Below the pieces are notes generated by a model. It was not told the origin of the DNA, ran no database searches, and saw nothing but the letters and a program-made list of their open reading frames with translations. DNA of 64,000 bases. Origin: Phytophthora sp. 'mugwort' (taxonomy: Eukaryota > Oomycota > Peronosporomycetes > Peronosporales > Peronosporaceae). The translations under genes were made by a program, and so were the position numbers. Shown here piece after piece: positions 19,405 through 28,284 of the stretch. The first letter of the stretch is position 1. Every line of letters starts with the position of its first letter. The stretch lies in assembly GCA_033558025.1 (NCBI GenBank), contig JAUCEF010000004.1, positions 1,364,001-1,428,000 on the forward strand, written 5' to 3'.

Positions 19405-20413
19405 CTACGCGCTCTCATCACCAGACCCAGACTCATCGTCCGAAGCGGACGAATCTTCGTTGGAATTATCTCCGCTAGATTCGCTCTCGTCCTCTTGTGA
19501 CCTTTGCGAACCTTCATCTTTTTGCAAGAACTCCTTGAGCTGGTATAAACTCTCCAGCTTAGCACGATGGCCTGCTTTGTGAATCTGCATGCCATCCAGC
19601 GTCTTTTCATCGAGTCCACCCGTGGTCAACAGGAAATTTGCATCATCGAAGCCCTCATCAAAGAACGCCGACGCATACTCCACCAGTCCAATACTAGCCA
19701 ACCAGCCAGCAAGTTGTGTACGTCCAGAAGCGCGAGTTAAATGGTCTACGAGAAGTGCTTGCAAATCGGAGAGCTGGAGCTCTTCGGCCAACTCGACTGG
19801 TGTCGTCCCACTCTGACAATCGAAACAAATTTTGTGAGTTTAACAAAACTTTTCCGACTCAAAAAGCTTTACGTCGATACCTTGGACTCGATCTGTAGAA
19901 TATTGACATTGTCTAGCAGAAGTTTTACTATAGCGCGGCTACCTTGCAGAACTGCCAAGTGTAGCGGTGTACAGCCTACCTACGAACGATAGATGGTTAA
20001 AATTGGAGCTTTTTGGAGCCGTGGAGGCAGTACGCACTTGACTGTCGACTGCATTAACTTTGACTGGAAGTGAAGCGGCTAGCAGTAACTTGACGATAGC
20101 TTCATGCTCAAAACGTACCGCCATGTGCAATGGCGAGTACGCGTATTTTGTCTGAGTGAGTTTAGTAAGTAAACAAAACGGTTTAGCAACTTTCAAGCGT
20201 ATTGAAAAACTTCTCGACAGCACGAACGTTGCCCAGAGCATTTACCGCCTCCGGGTTTGCTGCAAGAATCTCCGACACAAGATCGGCATCTCCGATTGCA
20301 CATGCGTACTGCAGTGGTGTCCACGCGACGGCATCACGCGGCGAACCTGCTTCTAGTCTCCCGACGCTCACTTCTTCCGGCGAGAGCCCCAAGTCCTCTA
20401 ACCGCGTCGGCAT
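19405..20413 (-). CDS. Ankyrin-repeat and SAM-domain protein
   Basis: Predicted scaffold protein with an unknown partner. Four exons on the minus strand, 20413-20228, 20151-20038, 19979-19881 and 19812-19405, all phase 0, with introns of 76, 58 and 68 nt, give 268 aa. Ankyrin repeats are visible across the first three exons: AWTPLQYACAIGDADLVSEI, YSPLHMAVRFEHEAIVKLLL and CTPLHLAVLQGSRAIVKLLL. A fourth partial repeat begins exon 4 (GTTPVELAEELQ). A SAM-like domain follows at about 165-225 (LAGWLASIGLVEYASAFFDE, then LDGMQIHKAGHRAKLESLYQL). The C terminus is a Ser/Asp/Glu-rich acidic tail that offers many casein-kinase-2-like sites. Introns fall at similar points of successive repeats, as expected for repeat duplication. 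Confidence 0.82.
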
Positions 20414-20627
20414 CACAACAAAATCTACTCAAAAATCGACGCGTCAAGAGTCGCAAATATCATAACAGCAAGGGAAAATCTAATCATTACTACAAATAAT
20501 CACCAACGCCTTTGTAGTGCCATGAAATTGAAAAAATACACCTCATCTATTGATTCCTAAAGAGCTAAAGCGATCTCCAACCAACTGTCAATAAAGTATG
20601 CAAAAGTTATGTTAAAATTTAAAGGTT

Positions 20628-21101
20628 CTAGTAAAAGGGCCACGATTTGGTCACAATGAGCGTCACTGCTGTCGACACCACGATGACTAGCAGCACTGCG
20701 ATGGGCTCTGGTGGCTTGTACAGCTCGCGGAAGCGCAGGTTTTCGTTGCGGCCGAGCATGCGGCGCTTCCGGTGCATCGCGGCGATAAATTTGTCCCCGA
20801 GGGTCTTTCGCGCCTCGTCTTTGAACGTAAATCTAGCGCACATCTCTGCCTGCTCTTGGACGAGCGCTGCGTAAGCTGCGTCTTCGTCCAGATCGTCCAC
20901 AAGGTCGTCGCCTTCGTCGTCTCCATTGTCGACGCGGTCGTCAGCCGTGCCCAGCAGCGCGGCGTCGCTCGGAGGTCGCGATTTCACAGGGCTGCCTCTA
21001 CGATAGGCGTGTATGTCGGTCGGAGCCTCACCCGGACCCTTATTTGTATCCACTTTGCCGCGAGCGGCAGCCGCAGTATAATGTGCCGTACGCTGCTGCA
21101 T
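20628..21101 (-). CDS. Hypothetical tail-anchored membrane protein
   Basis: Intact 157-aa frame without recognised family. Residues 1 to about 55 are polar and basic. An acidic patch covers about 55-75 (DDRVDNGDDEGDDLVDDLDE). A charged helix follows at about 80-125 with FTFKDEARKTLGDKF and HRKRRMLGRNENLRFRE. One hydrophobic segment at about 134-150 (IAVLLVIVVSTAVTLIV) sits just before the C-terminal KSWPFY. The layout is that of a C-tail anchored protein facing the cytosol. It is divergent from the PET100-like gene, 207 bp away. A role is not inferred. Confidence 0.6.
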   Translation of the reverse strand: MQQRTAHYTAAAARGKVDTNKGPGEAPTDIHAYRRGSPVKSRPPSDAALLGTADDRVDNGDDEGDDLVDDLDEDAAYAALVQEQAEMCARFTFKDEARKTLGDKFIAAMHRKRRMLGRNENLRFRELYKPPEPIAVLLVIVVSTAVTLIVTKSWPFY

Positions 21102-21220
21102 CGGCGTCTCTTGAAGGCAAATGGCTGCACTTCAACAATAGCGCAGCAATTGCGACCTTGACGTGACCTACGGACAACATTTCAGACACATAAAACTGTC
21201 ATGTGTCATACCGACAATTA

Positions 21221-21250
21221 CTGATTCGCTGATTCGCTGATTCGCTGATG
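21221..21250. repeat. Tandem octamer ctgattcg in a promoter
   Basis: Three copies of ctgattcg plus a partial fourth lie about 60 nt upstream of the PET100-like ATG, between two divergent genes. Directly visible; function unknown. Confidence 0.8.
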
Positions 21251-21308
21251 CCGACCGAGCGTAGCCGCACACCAGAACGGACCTGCAGACGAGCAAGACA
21301 GCGCCAGA

Positions 21309-21658
21309 ATGCCGAGTGCCAAGTGGGAGATCGCGCGCATCGGCCTCTACATCACCGGTGCGTTGCCGGGCTCGTAGTATATGAGTACATGATGGCGATT
21401 AGTGAGCTAATGACTGTAACATTTGCCTTCCCCCACAGTCCCCATCGTCGCCACGTGCATCTACGCCCAGCCGGATTGCATCAACTACATTATCAGCAAG
21501 GTAAGCTGGTCTTGAATAGGTTAAAACCTTAGCAGACGTGCTAACTATTGTATGTGTCCTTATCGCTGCAGTGGAAATACATCCAGTACCCACCTCAGGC
21601 CGTGTCTCGCGAGGAATACTACAAGAAGATGCGCGAGGTGGCCAACGAGGACAAGTGA
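21309..21658 (+). CDS. PET100: PET100-like mitochondrial complex IV assembly protein
   Basis: Small protein, 65 aa, assembled from three exons: 21309-21357, 21439-21500 and 21572-21658. The first intron is phase 1, the second phase 0, with gtgcgt and gtaagc donors. KWEIARIGLYITVPIVATCI carries the (K)LEIFR-x-x-Y-x-x-x-P start of the PET100 family with a single hydrophobic segment. The matrix/intermembrane part follows with QPDCINYI and YIQYPPQAVSREEYYKKMRE; the PP-x-x-x-S/x-x-E-Y/F-region matches the family. PET100 chaperones cytochrome c oxidase assembly at the inner membrane. The assignment rests on this short pattern, so a paralogous small inner-membrane protein cannot be excluded. Confidence 0.65.
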
Positions 21659-22066
21659 TAGCGTGGAAGGGGAGCTGTACTTCGCAGCCCTGTGACATGA
21701 GCTGGCAGGAAGACCAGCCCCTTAATATAAAGGCTAAACAAAACAAAAGCACATTGTATTCTTGCTAAAGTGGCGGGATGGCAACGCACGTGACAGCAAG
21801 GAGGCGTGATAGCAAAAGCTGCGTGAGAAGTAATACTTAGCACATTACGCCGGCAGTTTTTTTTCTTAGCATATTTTTACAAGGAGAACACGTTTAACCG
21901 TTTTAAATACCCAGCTGGTGTTTCTAAGCAGACAACCAATCCATAACCTTAAGAGCGTAAGGAGTTATTTAACTCATACTAACCATGTCTGAGATAGGTT
22001 AAAGCTCCTTCAGCAACAGTACCATGCACCTCCCTAATTAATTAAAATTTCTAAAAAGAAGGGGCA
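21659..22066. other. Left flank of the viral insertion
   Basis: About 400 bp after the PET100-like stop. Composition turns AT-rich from about 21850. No terminal inverted repeat could be recognised by eye, so the left boundary of the insertion is uncertain. Confidence 0.4.
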
Positions 22067-22399
22067 ATGTATATAGAGATACACCCAACTGATAACATGT
22101 CGAACGAATTAACTTTTGGAAAATACAAGGGCACCCAAATCGAAGAAGTATATTCTTCTGATCCTGGTTATTGTCGATGGGTATTCAATCAACCCAGTTT
22201 AAATATTGGGGAGGAGATCAAAATATTATTACACTCCAAATTCCTAACTGATGATAATTCATATATGATGACGTGGGGAAAATAGCGCGGTAAGTCTCTC
22301 AAGCAGATCAGTCGAATTGATCCCAATTACATTAATTGGATTCGTAAGAGTCAATTTGTAATTGACAAATGTCCTAAGCTTTTAACAGAATTGAACTAA
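22067..22399 (+). pseudogene. DUF3820-like small viral protein with two FGKYKG-type repeats, interrupted by a stop
   Basis: Repeat 1 reads LTFGKYKGTQIEEVYSSDPG and continues Y-C-R-W-V; repeat 2 reads TWGK-stop-RGKSLKQISRIDPNY followed by I-N-W-I. The stop (TAG at 22283-22285) sits exactly where repeat 1 has Tyr, so a Tyr codon has become TAG by one base change. The frame then stays open to 22399. FGKYKG...DPxYxxW modules occur in DUF3820-type proteins and in the C-terminal part of some exonucleases of large DNA viruses and phages. The role in PLVs is unknown. The first half alone (72 aa) might still be made. Confidence 0.6.
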
Positions 22400-22455
22400 T
22401 ATTTTTTTTCTTAAGCTGTGGTATAGTCTAATATTCCCAGTTAGTCTATCAAAGG

Positions 22456-24109
22456 TTAGTTCTTGTCGGACACAACCAATACTAACATATTGGTGCCCTG
22501 GCATCCAGCATTCACACCTTGGATCGAATTGCTTGGGGGACATCACGCTCTGTTAGACAACTAACGTCAGCAATGAGAACACGGTTAGTTAGAGACCACG
22601 TCTGATAGTCAAGAAGACCATTAACCAGCTCAGGAGTGAGATCACCATTGATCGATGCGATTTTAGCTACCTCATTAGTGAAGTGGTGGAAAAAAATCGT
22701 AGTCATGGCTGATATCGAAGGTCTGCCAAGAACCGATACGAACATTAAAGTTTCTAATACTGGCTCCGGGGTGGGGAGTCCAAGGAGCTGAATCGAAAGG
22801 ACTTTGGAACTCCTGAACTGCTGCTGAGGCAAAACTACCAGTTTGTTCGGCAAAAGGCATCAAGATTACATACTTTGCATTCTTAATAGAAGCTGATAGC
22901 CGGAGATCGAAGCAGCATTAAGTTGAGTCGATTGCTTACCAGTTCCAGCGCGCTGGTTGAACCACTGAGCATAGCAATCATTAAACCGAACCTTCTTGAC
23001 AGGCTTTGAGATGATCGCTTAAGGGTTCTCAAGATGCACAAACGGAACGTAAAGACGCGAACTGGTAAAAGGCATGCAACAGTAGGCTCAAGCGCATTGA
23101 CAACAGCACCCCAACCAATACTGAACCCGGCAGAAGCAGCAACGACTCTAGCCATCGGATTCCCAGTAGAAGAAGCAGAAACCACGATTGGACAGGTATT
23201 ACCAGAGGCAAGAGTAGTGCTGGTTAGAGACATACCTTTCGAAGCATCCACGGCAATAGTAGAGGTTGACTCAGAAGTGGAGGCGGATTTGGGGGTTCGC
23301 CACGAGATCTAACTCCTTAAAGATAGGGTGAAGATCAGTTAGCTTTACCTTTAGCATGTAGTTCCACGTCCCCATAATTCCATTAGCCGTGGCGACGCCA
23401 GCTACGAAGGCACCACGCGCCAGTTGATTTGAGATTGTGGTAGAAGTTGCAGCAGCACCAAGTGAAGGCCACGATGTGGAGAAATCAGATCCAGCGTTTG
23501 GAGGGTTCGACAACAGACGCTTTACAAGACCATCGTTAGCGATGGAGGCTCCTCCAGAGGGGCCAGTTGTAGCGAACGAAGATGAGAAGGCAGTAGTATT
23601 TGTGTATCCATCTCCAGTAGTCGAGCTTGTAGCTGAGCTGTACAAAGCTGACTGAGCGGCATCCGGATAAAGGAATGATTCAGCTCCGTGCTTCTCAACG
23701 TACTGAGGGCTGTAGTTTGTCTGAGCGCGGACATTGTTCCAAAACAGCTTGTAATCAGCCATCGAGACAATGGTCTTGCCATTGAGTTCCAGAGACATGC
23801 TATCGATGACATTCCAGTTGCCGCACTTCAAAATAGCACAGAAGCGATTGGCAGCAGCTGTCATAGCAGCAGCACCATTCTTCATTGATATCTGTACGGA
23901 AGCATGATGTATGCATCGCGAAGGCAAGCAAATCCTTCACTTCCATTCAGCTGGACTGTAGCATCGATAGTGATAACACCATTCTGATACGAATCTTGGT
24001 TCAGATCGATCACAAAAGATACGCGTTTGCCAGAAGATACCTTGATCTCCGGATCGCTTTGCAGCGAGCTCTGGTACAAATACTGATCGGATAGTTGAGT
24101 TTCGCTCAT
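22456..24109 (-). pseudogene. MCP: PLV major capsid protein (double jelly-roll type), frameshifted
   Basis: Capsid hexon-type protein of the polinton/PLV lineage. The start codon at 24109 begins MSETQLSDQYLYQSS. Recognisable blocks follow in order: DAYIMLPY and NVIDSMSLELNGKTIV (N-terminal roll); MADYKLFWNNVRAQTNYSP; MGTWNYMLKVKLTDLHPIF; SRLYVPFVHLENP; IKNAKYVILMPFAEQ; and C-terminal ASINGDLTPELVNGLLDYQ with a last part ending at the stop near 22456. The span of 1654 nt fits the roughly 550 aa of PLV capsid proteins. The blocks lie in different frames, with shifts near 23890, 23255, 22880 and 22725 and one or more in-frame stops near 23280 and 23015. No full-length product is expected. It is divergent from the protease across 48 bp. 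Confidence 0.8.
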
Positions 24110-24157
24110 TGTTGAATCTATATGATTTCTAATATACTTTCGTTGAAAGTAAATATT
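24110..24157. promoter_or_regulatory. Compact AT-rich divergent promoter of the PLV
   Basis: Only 48 bp separate the capsid start codon (minus) from the protease start codon (plus, 24158), so both promoters must overlap here or within the genes. The stretch is strongly AT-rich (ttctaatatactttc). No known late-promoter motif was recognised. Confidence 0.35.
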
Positions 24158-24523
24158 ATGAGCGATCTCATTAAACCAATCACCAGCGACCACGATCTTA
24201 TCGAGCTTGCAGATCGAATTGGAGTACAAATGGATGGAATATTTGAATCGAGTGAAATATCGAAACCGCTTCCAAAGAAAGGTACATACTTGGTCTTATG
24301 TAGGCCTCCTAACCTTGATGTAGGTCATTGGACAGCTGTTCATAAAGGAGAATACCTCGATAGTATGGGCGAAGCAGCTCTTACCAAGTATGGAATTGAA
24401 AAGTACAATCCCAAACAGTATCAAGGTACTTACGGAGACTATTGCGGTATATGGTGCATGCTCTGGTTGTATTGCAAACAAAACAATAAGATTGGACTAT
24501 TGAGCCGATTCAAAGACTCATGA
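24158..24523 (+). CDS. PRO: Adenain-type maturation cysteine protease of the PLV
   Basis: Intact 121-aa frame. It matches the Ulp1/adenain (C5/C48-like) virion protease of polintons, PLVs and virophages. The His is in VGHWTAV (about residue 60), an acidic partner in YLDSMG (about 72), the oxyanion Gln in KQYQG (about 88), and the catalytic Cys in YGDYCGIWCMLW (about 96). The enzyme would cleave capsid precursors at (M/L/I)xGG-type sites during virion maturation. An upstream in-frame ATG at 24122 would add 12 residues; MSDLIKP at 24158 looks like the natural start. The stop overlaps the next start (ATGA at 24520-24523), a compact arrangement suggesting cotranscription. No damage is visible, unlike the neighbouring structural genes. 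Confidence 0.8.
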   Translation: MSDLIKPITSDHDLIELADRIGVQMDGIFESSEISKPLPKKGTYLVLCRPPNLDVGHWTAVHKGEYLDSMGEAALTKYGIEKYNPKQYQGTYGDYCGIWCMLWLYCKQNNKIGLLSRFKDS

Positions 24524-25206
24524 CATTCAAAGAAATAGCAGTTTCAGCGTCGGTTCCAGAGACAAAGCTCAAGCGAGCGCTCAAGACCGGAACTCTATCC
24601 TTGAATAAAGATGAGTTGAGTGGTTCTGGTGCTACGCTTCATCTTCATTCTGATCCTATGCTAAAGCTCTTCGAGCTAAAATCTGGTAAAGGAACGCGTT
24701 TAGTTATCACATACAAAGAGACCGGCTATCCGTTTAAGCACATGCAAGGAGGAGGCATGTACGAAGCGAGTATTTGGTCAAAATGGGGAGGAGTAAAATC
24801 CGCTTTCAAATTCGCAAAGGATTATGGGATTTTGTCTCGTGTTGCTGATGCAGCTGTTCCCGCTCTTGCAACTGCACTCGGAGCTCCACAGGGTGCTATT
24901 CCTGCGAGAGCTGCCATCCGCCCTATGACTGATATCGGTGTTTATGATAGCGGCAGTGATACTAATGATCTTGGAGGACGTCTGACGATGGCTGATGTTA
25001 AGAAAGGAGCCAAACGTGCTCTCGCTTACACGAAGCGTAAGGGGATTCTTACGGACGCTGTCGATGCTGGAGAAAAGTTTCTCCTGAGCAAAACTACCAA
25101 ACATGAGCACGGTGCTCTGATCAAGACGCTTCGTAGTGAAGTCCGTCGTCGCTATGGAGTAGGCGTTGCCTATCGAAAGGGGAAGAGGTTTGCAAAGGGT
25201 TTTTAA
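24520..25206 (+). CDS. PLV minor virion protein with an adenain-like cleavage site
   Basis: Intact 228-aa frame that overlaps the protease gene by 4 nt. The N-terminal ~70 residues are followed by MQGG at 75-78 before G79, which fits the adenain consensus (M/L/I)xGG|x. The remaining two thirds are Ala-rich and basic, with GVKSAFKFAKDYGILSRVAD, two Lys-rich stretches and a basic C terminus (RKGKRFAKGF). Short basic proteins with such sites are known as precursors of core or membrane-lytic virion proteins in adenoviruses and PLVs. I infer that the protease processes this protein. Its exact role (DNA condensation or membrane interaction) cannot be told from sequence. Confidence 0.65.
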   Translation: MTFKEIAVSASVPETKLKRALKTGTLSLNKDELSGSGATLHLHSDPMLKLFELKSGKGTRLVITYKETGYPFKHMQGGGMYEASIWSKWGGVKSAFKFAKDYGILSRVADAAVPALATALGAPQGAIPARAAIRPMTDIGVYDSGSDTNDLGGRLTMADVKKGAKRALAYTKRKGILTDAVDAGEKFLLSKTTKHEHGALIKTLRSEVRRRYGVGVAYRKGKRFAKGF

Positions 25207-25216
25207 GAAGCTAGGA

Positions 25217-26168
25217 TCACATGGCGAAGATACGCGCCATGAAGAAGTCTGGGGGAAGTTTTAGAATGTGATTCAGTAGAGAAAAAACTGAATGAAGAAG
25301 TTTATTTTTTGGTCTCAGCAAGAGCATGATCGAAACTAAAGTATCGCGGAATTTTACCTTCTGGTCGTTTTGGCTATAGATACTGATAATAGTCGTTGAA
25401 CGAGAACCATTATGGCAATTCATACACGCATACTGTGATGGTTTATAGTTGATCAGCTGACCAATACTGGCATCGCCTCTATCAAAGGCACTTAAGATAT
25501 CGCCAGAAGCAACATACTTGTTTCTTATCAAATCACAGCGTACAATGTATGAACTGGTTGGGTGGATCTGTGGGATAATATTGGATAGTTGAGCGCTTGC
25601 AGCTGTCGCTGAGGTAGTAGGATATGTAGCTACAGTAAGACCAAGTACCGAACCAAATGCAGCATTATTGATGATTGAACGCGGAACGCGAGTTGTAGTT
25701 GGCAATCCAGTACCACCAGCCGAGTATAGTCTAGTAGCAGGTCTCGTGTATCCAGCTGGAAGGCTCGAAGGAGTAGGAGGGAAATCTATTTTGAGCTGCG
25801 TAATAGACACTGTTTTCAGTTAGTTTGATATAAAATACGTTGTTTGCAGATCCGTCAATAAGATAGGCCCCTGCATTAACGAGAGCTGTCTGAATTCTTC
25901 GGTTGATATCATCGTAGCTATAATATCCATCTGGTAGTGTAATACTGAGTGCAAAAGTGGTTGCAGACGTCGGAACCTCGACTTGGAATGTCGAGTTTTG
26001 GAATTGAATAGAATCGATGTTGTATTCACTGTTAAAGAGACTGGTTGATTGAATCGCGCATACAACATCGCGAAAGTCAGCTGCCGATCCCGGAAACTGA
26101 TATTTCCACGACGAGTTGTATCCGTTTGCTACGAGATTGGTACTATCGATTTTTAAGAAGCTCGCCAT
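25217..26168 (-). pseudogene. PLV penton-like (minor capsid) protein, one frameshift
   Basis: Single jelly-roll vertex protein candidate. The start at 26168 gives MASFLKIDSTNLVANGYNSS, then WKYQFPGSAADFRDVVCAIQ and SLFNSEYNI, followed by ITLPDGYYSYDDINRRIQTA. The motif LVxNGxNxxxxYxFPGxxxxF...IAIxSxSxxxSxxNI is a hallmark of penton-type proteins in PLVs. The frame shifts near 25805, after YIKLTEN, and continues in another frame with ITQLKIDFPPTPSSLPAGYT to 25217. About 317 aa would be encoded without the shift. The end (…LLLRPKNKLL) is less certain and may contain further damage. Confidence 0.7.
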
Positions 26169-26242
26169 GATGAAGTACTTCAATATCGTCAAAAGTTAGA
26201 TATTTATTCATATTCTTCAGTTTTGACTGGTTTATCAAAGTT

Positions 26243-26915
26243 TTACCTGATTTGACCCTTTACAGAATCGATGAGAAGCATCTGACCTTTTCGTTTAGTA
26301 GCCTTGTTATAATAATAGATGATTGACCAATCATCTACGCCCTTGATATTAAAATCTTTGACAACCATCTGTAATCTCGCTTTGAATTAAGCCAAAACAA
26401 AATTGGCTTTTAAGATTGCTACGTATTCAGAATTCAAGCGAATCGTCTTGTCAGCTGCAAAGTAGCTGTGGCTTAAAAATATGGTGCTCAACTTGAAATG
26501 ACGTCCGCGCGTAAAGTAAAGGGAAAATATATTCTTCTGGAATAACTTGTCGCTGCTGTAGTCGTCTATGATAACAAGCTCAGGTTTATTGGAGCTCATG
26601 GGTGTTTGACGTACTTGATCAACTTTCGGGGGGGGGGGGGGTATCTGGGTCAGCAAAAGTAATGAAATCTTCAAGCTTCTCGCGGAGGTACCCATACAGT
26701 TCTTGATGTGGATTATGAGCAATAGATGTTAAATGGGCGAATACGTGGGGAGAATGCTTGAGAATGAACATACATAAGTTGTTTTTCGCACTGAATGAAG
26801 GTCCAATGATAACCATTCTAAATAGCTTTTTAATGTCAAGCGCAGGAATATCGCCCGTGTCGGCAGACTGGAACTTTTTCGGCAACGAAGCACCAAAATC
26901 TGGAATAGCGCTCAT
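26243..26915 (-). pseudogene. ATPase: PLV genome-packaging ATPase (A32/FtsK-HerA type), broken
   Basis: The ORF from 26915 has the conserved leader with DIPALDIKKLFRMVIIGPSF, where the Walker A loop reads GPSFSAKNN instead of GxxGxGK(T/S), so two key residues differ. At a run of 14 G (26628-26641) the frame changes. The next part holds Walker B (PELVIIDDYSSD) and a motif like FLSHSYF. An in-frame TAA at 26387-26389 interrupts it, and the reading continues in the same frame with KARLQMVVKDFNIKGVDDW to the final stop at 26243. Length is about 220 aa, consistent with PLV and virophage packaging ATPases. The gene is not functional as read, unless the homopolymer is a sequencing error, and even then the stop and the altered P-loop remain. 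Confidence 0.75.
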
Positions 26916-27156
26916 GGTCGCGTCTTTTAATCGCTGGATCTATATAGATTGAGATAAAACAAACAAGGGTTTTGGTTTCTCGTATCCTCAGCCGATATTC
27001 ATATCACCGATCTACAATCCTAAATTCTATCTGTCGTTAGACGCTAGTGGTTATCTACACACGAATATGCGCAGACTTTATACATTTGCAAGAATGATTA
27101 CCGACTAACCTACATTACCGGTATTACTCCTGGAACGGCAACACAAGGTGTAGCGC

Positions 27157-27531
27157 TTGCACCGGGTACAAACAAAGATGTTGGTGGCATTGGGGCACTA
27201 TCTTGTACCAGAGCTAACTGTGAATGGCTCCAGTGTGTCATCTACTCCTGATTACGTAATGAGCATCACTCTAGGTACAGCCGCTAATGAAAAAACATTG
27301 GTACTTGACAGCTCAGGCGCTATTGCTACTATCAGCTCGCTCACTGCTACCAACATTTACGGGAGTATCAAAACTGCCGCTCAGCCATCAATTACGTCTG
27401 TTGGTACTCTCTCATCGCTGACGTTGGCTACGTCAGCAAGTCTGGAACAGACTTACAGATACCATCGTAGAAGTTTTGGGATGGCGTATCGACTTACATC
27501 ACATTTAATCATACGTACTACCTCGGCATAG
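27157..27531 (+). pseudogene. Viral fibre-like protein, left-arm copy
   Basis: Open frame of 124 codons containing TELTVNGSS-like, VMSITLGTAANEKTLVLDSS and ISSLTATNIYGSIKTAAQPS followed by ITSVGTLSSL. This degenerate NLTATN...QPxITSVGTL repeat is typical of fibre and spike proteins of phages, PLVs and giant viruses. The N-terminal part, with YNPKFYLSLDASG, is upstream in a different frame, so the copy is truncated and shifted. It duplicates the minus-strand copy. Confidence 0.6.
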
Positions 27532-27563
27532 CAGAGGGCGGTGCTACTGGTTCTAAAGTGATG

Positions 27564-28265
27564 ATATCACTGTCGTAGAACCGATTTGAAGCGATCCGAA
27601 GTCGCCAATCGTGCCAGAAGTTTTTGTAGTACCATTGATGGTAGAAGTTGAGAATGAATTAACACCTGAGAAGTCTTTCGTTGAATTGAGAACCATCGCT
27701 TTAGAACCAGTAGCACCGCCCTCTGCTATGCCGAAGTAGTACGTATGATTAAATGTGATGTAAGTCGATACGCCATCCCAAAACTTCTACGATGGTATCT
27801 GTAAGTCTGTTCCAGACTTGCTGACGTAGCCAACGTCAGCGATGAGAGAGTACCCACAGACATAATTGATGGCTGAGCTGCTGTTTTGATGCTCCCGTAA
27901 ATGGTTGGTAGCAGTGAGTGAGCTGATAGTAGCAATAGCGCCTGAGCTGTCAAGTACCAATGTTTTTTCATTAGCGGCTGTACCTAGTGTGATGCTCATT
28001 ACGTAATCAGGAGTAGATGGCACACTGGAGCCATTCACAGTTAGCTCTGGTAGAAGATAGTGCCCCAATGCCACCAACATCTTTGTTTGTACCCAGTACA
28101 AGCGCTACACCTTGTGTAGCTGTTCCAGGAGCTAATACCGGTAATGTAGGTTAGTCGGTAATCATTCTTGCGAATGTATAAAGTCTGCGCATATTCATAT
28201 GTTAGATCATCACTGGCGTCTAGCGACAGATAGAATTCAGGATTGTAGATCGGTGATATGAATAT
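27564..28265 (-). pseudogene. Viral fibre-like protein, right-arm (probably original) copy
   Basis: Minus-strand reading from the right arm into the loop. The N terminus carries YNPEFYLSLDASDD followed by TYEYAQTLYIRKNDY. Then come PGTATQGVALVLGTNKDVGG, the NGSSVPSTPDYVMS stretch and the QPSI..VGTL block. The C-terminal part (KAMVLNSTKDFSGVNSFST, STINGTTKTSG) lies in the loop and occurs only once. The blocks fall in more than one frame, with a stop near 27790, so it is disrupted. The family is host-attachment fibres, inferred from the repeat style only. Confidence 0.6.
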
Positions 28266-28284
28266 TACCGCTGCAATTGAGCTA

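Larger units (their letters stand above)
21850..28265. mobile_element. Endogenous polinton-like virus (PLV) remnant
   Basis: A block of six virus-type genes, AT-richer and more compact than the neighbouring host genes. Order: repeat protein (+), major capsid protein (-), adenain-like protease (+), minor virion protein (+), penton-like protein (-), A32/FtsK-type packaging ATPase (-), then a fibre gene as an inverted duplication. This set is the morphogenesis module of polintons, PLVs, adintoviruses and virophages. I see no DNA polymerase B, helicase or integrase, so the copy is partial or replication genes lie in unrecognised form. Frameshifts and stop codons disrupt three structural genes. 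The left edge is set at the composition change and the right edge at the end of the inverted repeat; both are approximate. Confidence 0.85.
26995..28265. repeat. 570-bp-arm inverted duplication of the viral fibre gene
   Basis: Arms at about 26995-27563 and 27694-28265 are reverse complements with only scattered differences, separated by about 130 bp. Both arms contain the same fibre-gene segment, including the same internal TAG (seen as ATCGTAGAAG). The 130-bp centre continues the fibre reading of the right arm (minus strand), so the right arm looks like the original and the left arm like an inverted copy. Confidence 0.85.

Noticed and set aside
21850..28265. Phage or bacterial contamination as source of the virus-like block
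   Set aside because: The set of capsid, adenain-like protease and A32-like ATPase is that of eukaryotic PLVs, the genes are decayed, and transposon relics of oomycete type follow directly.
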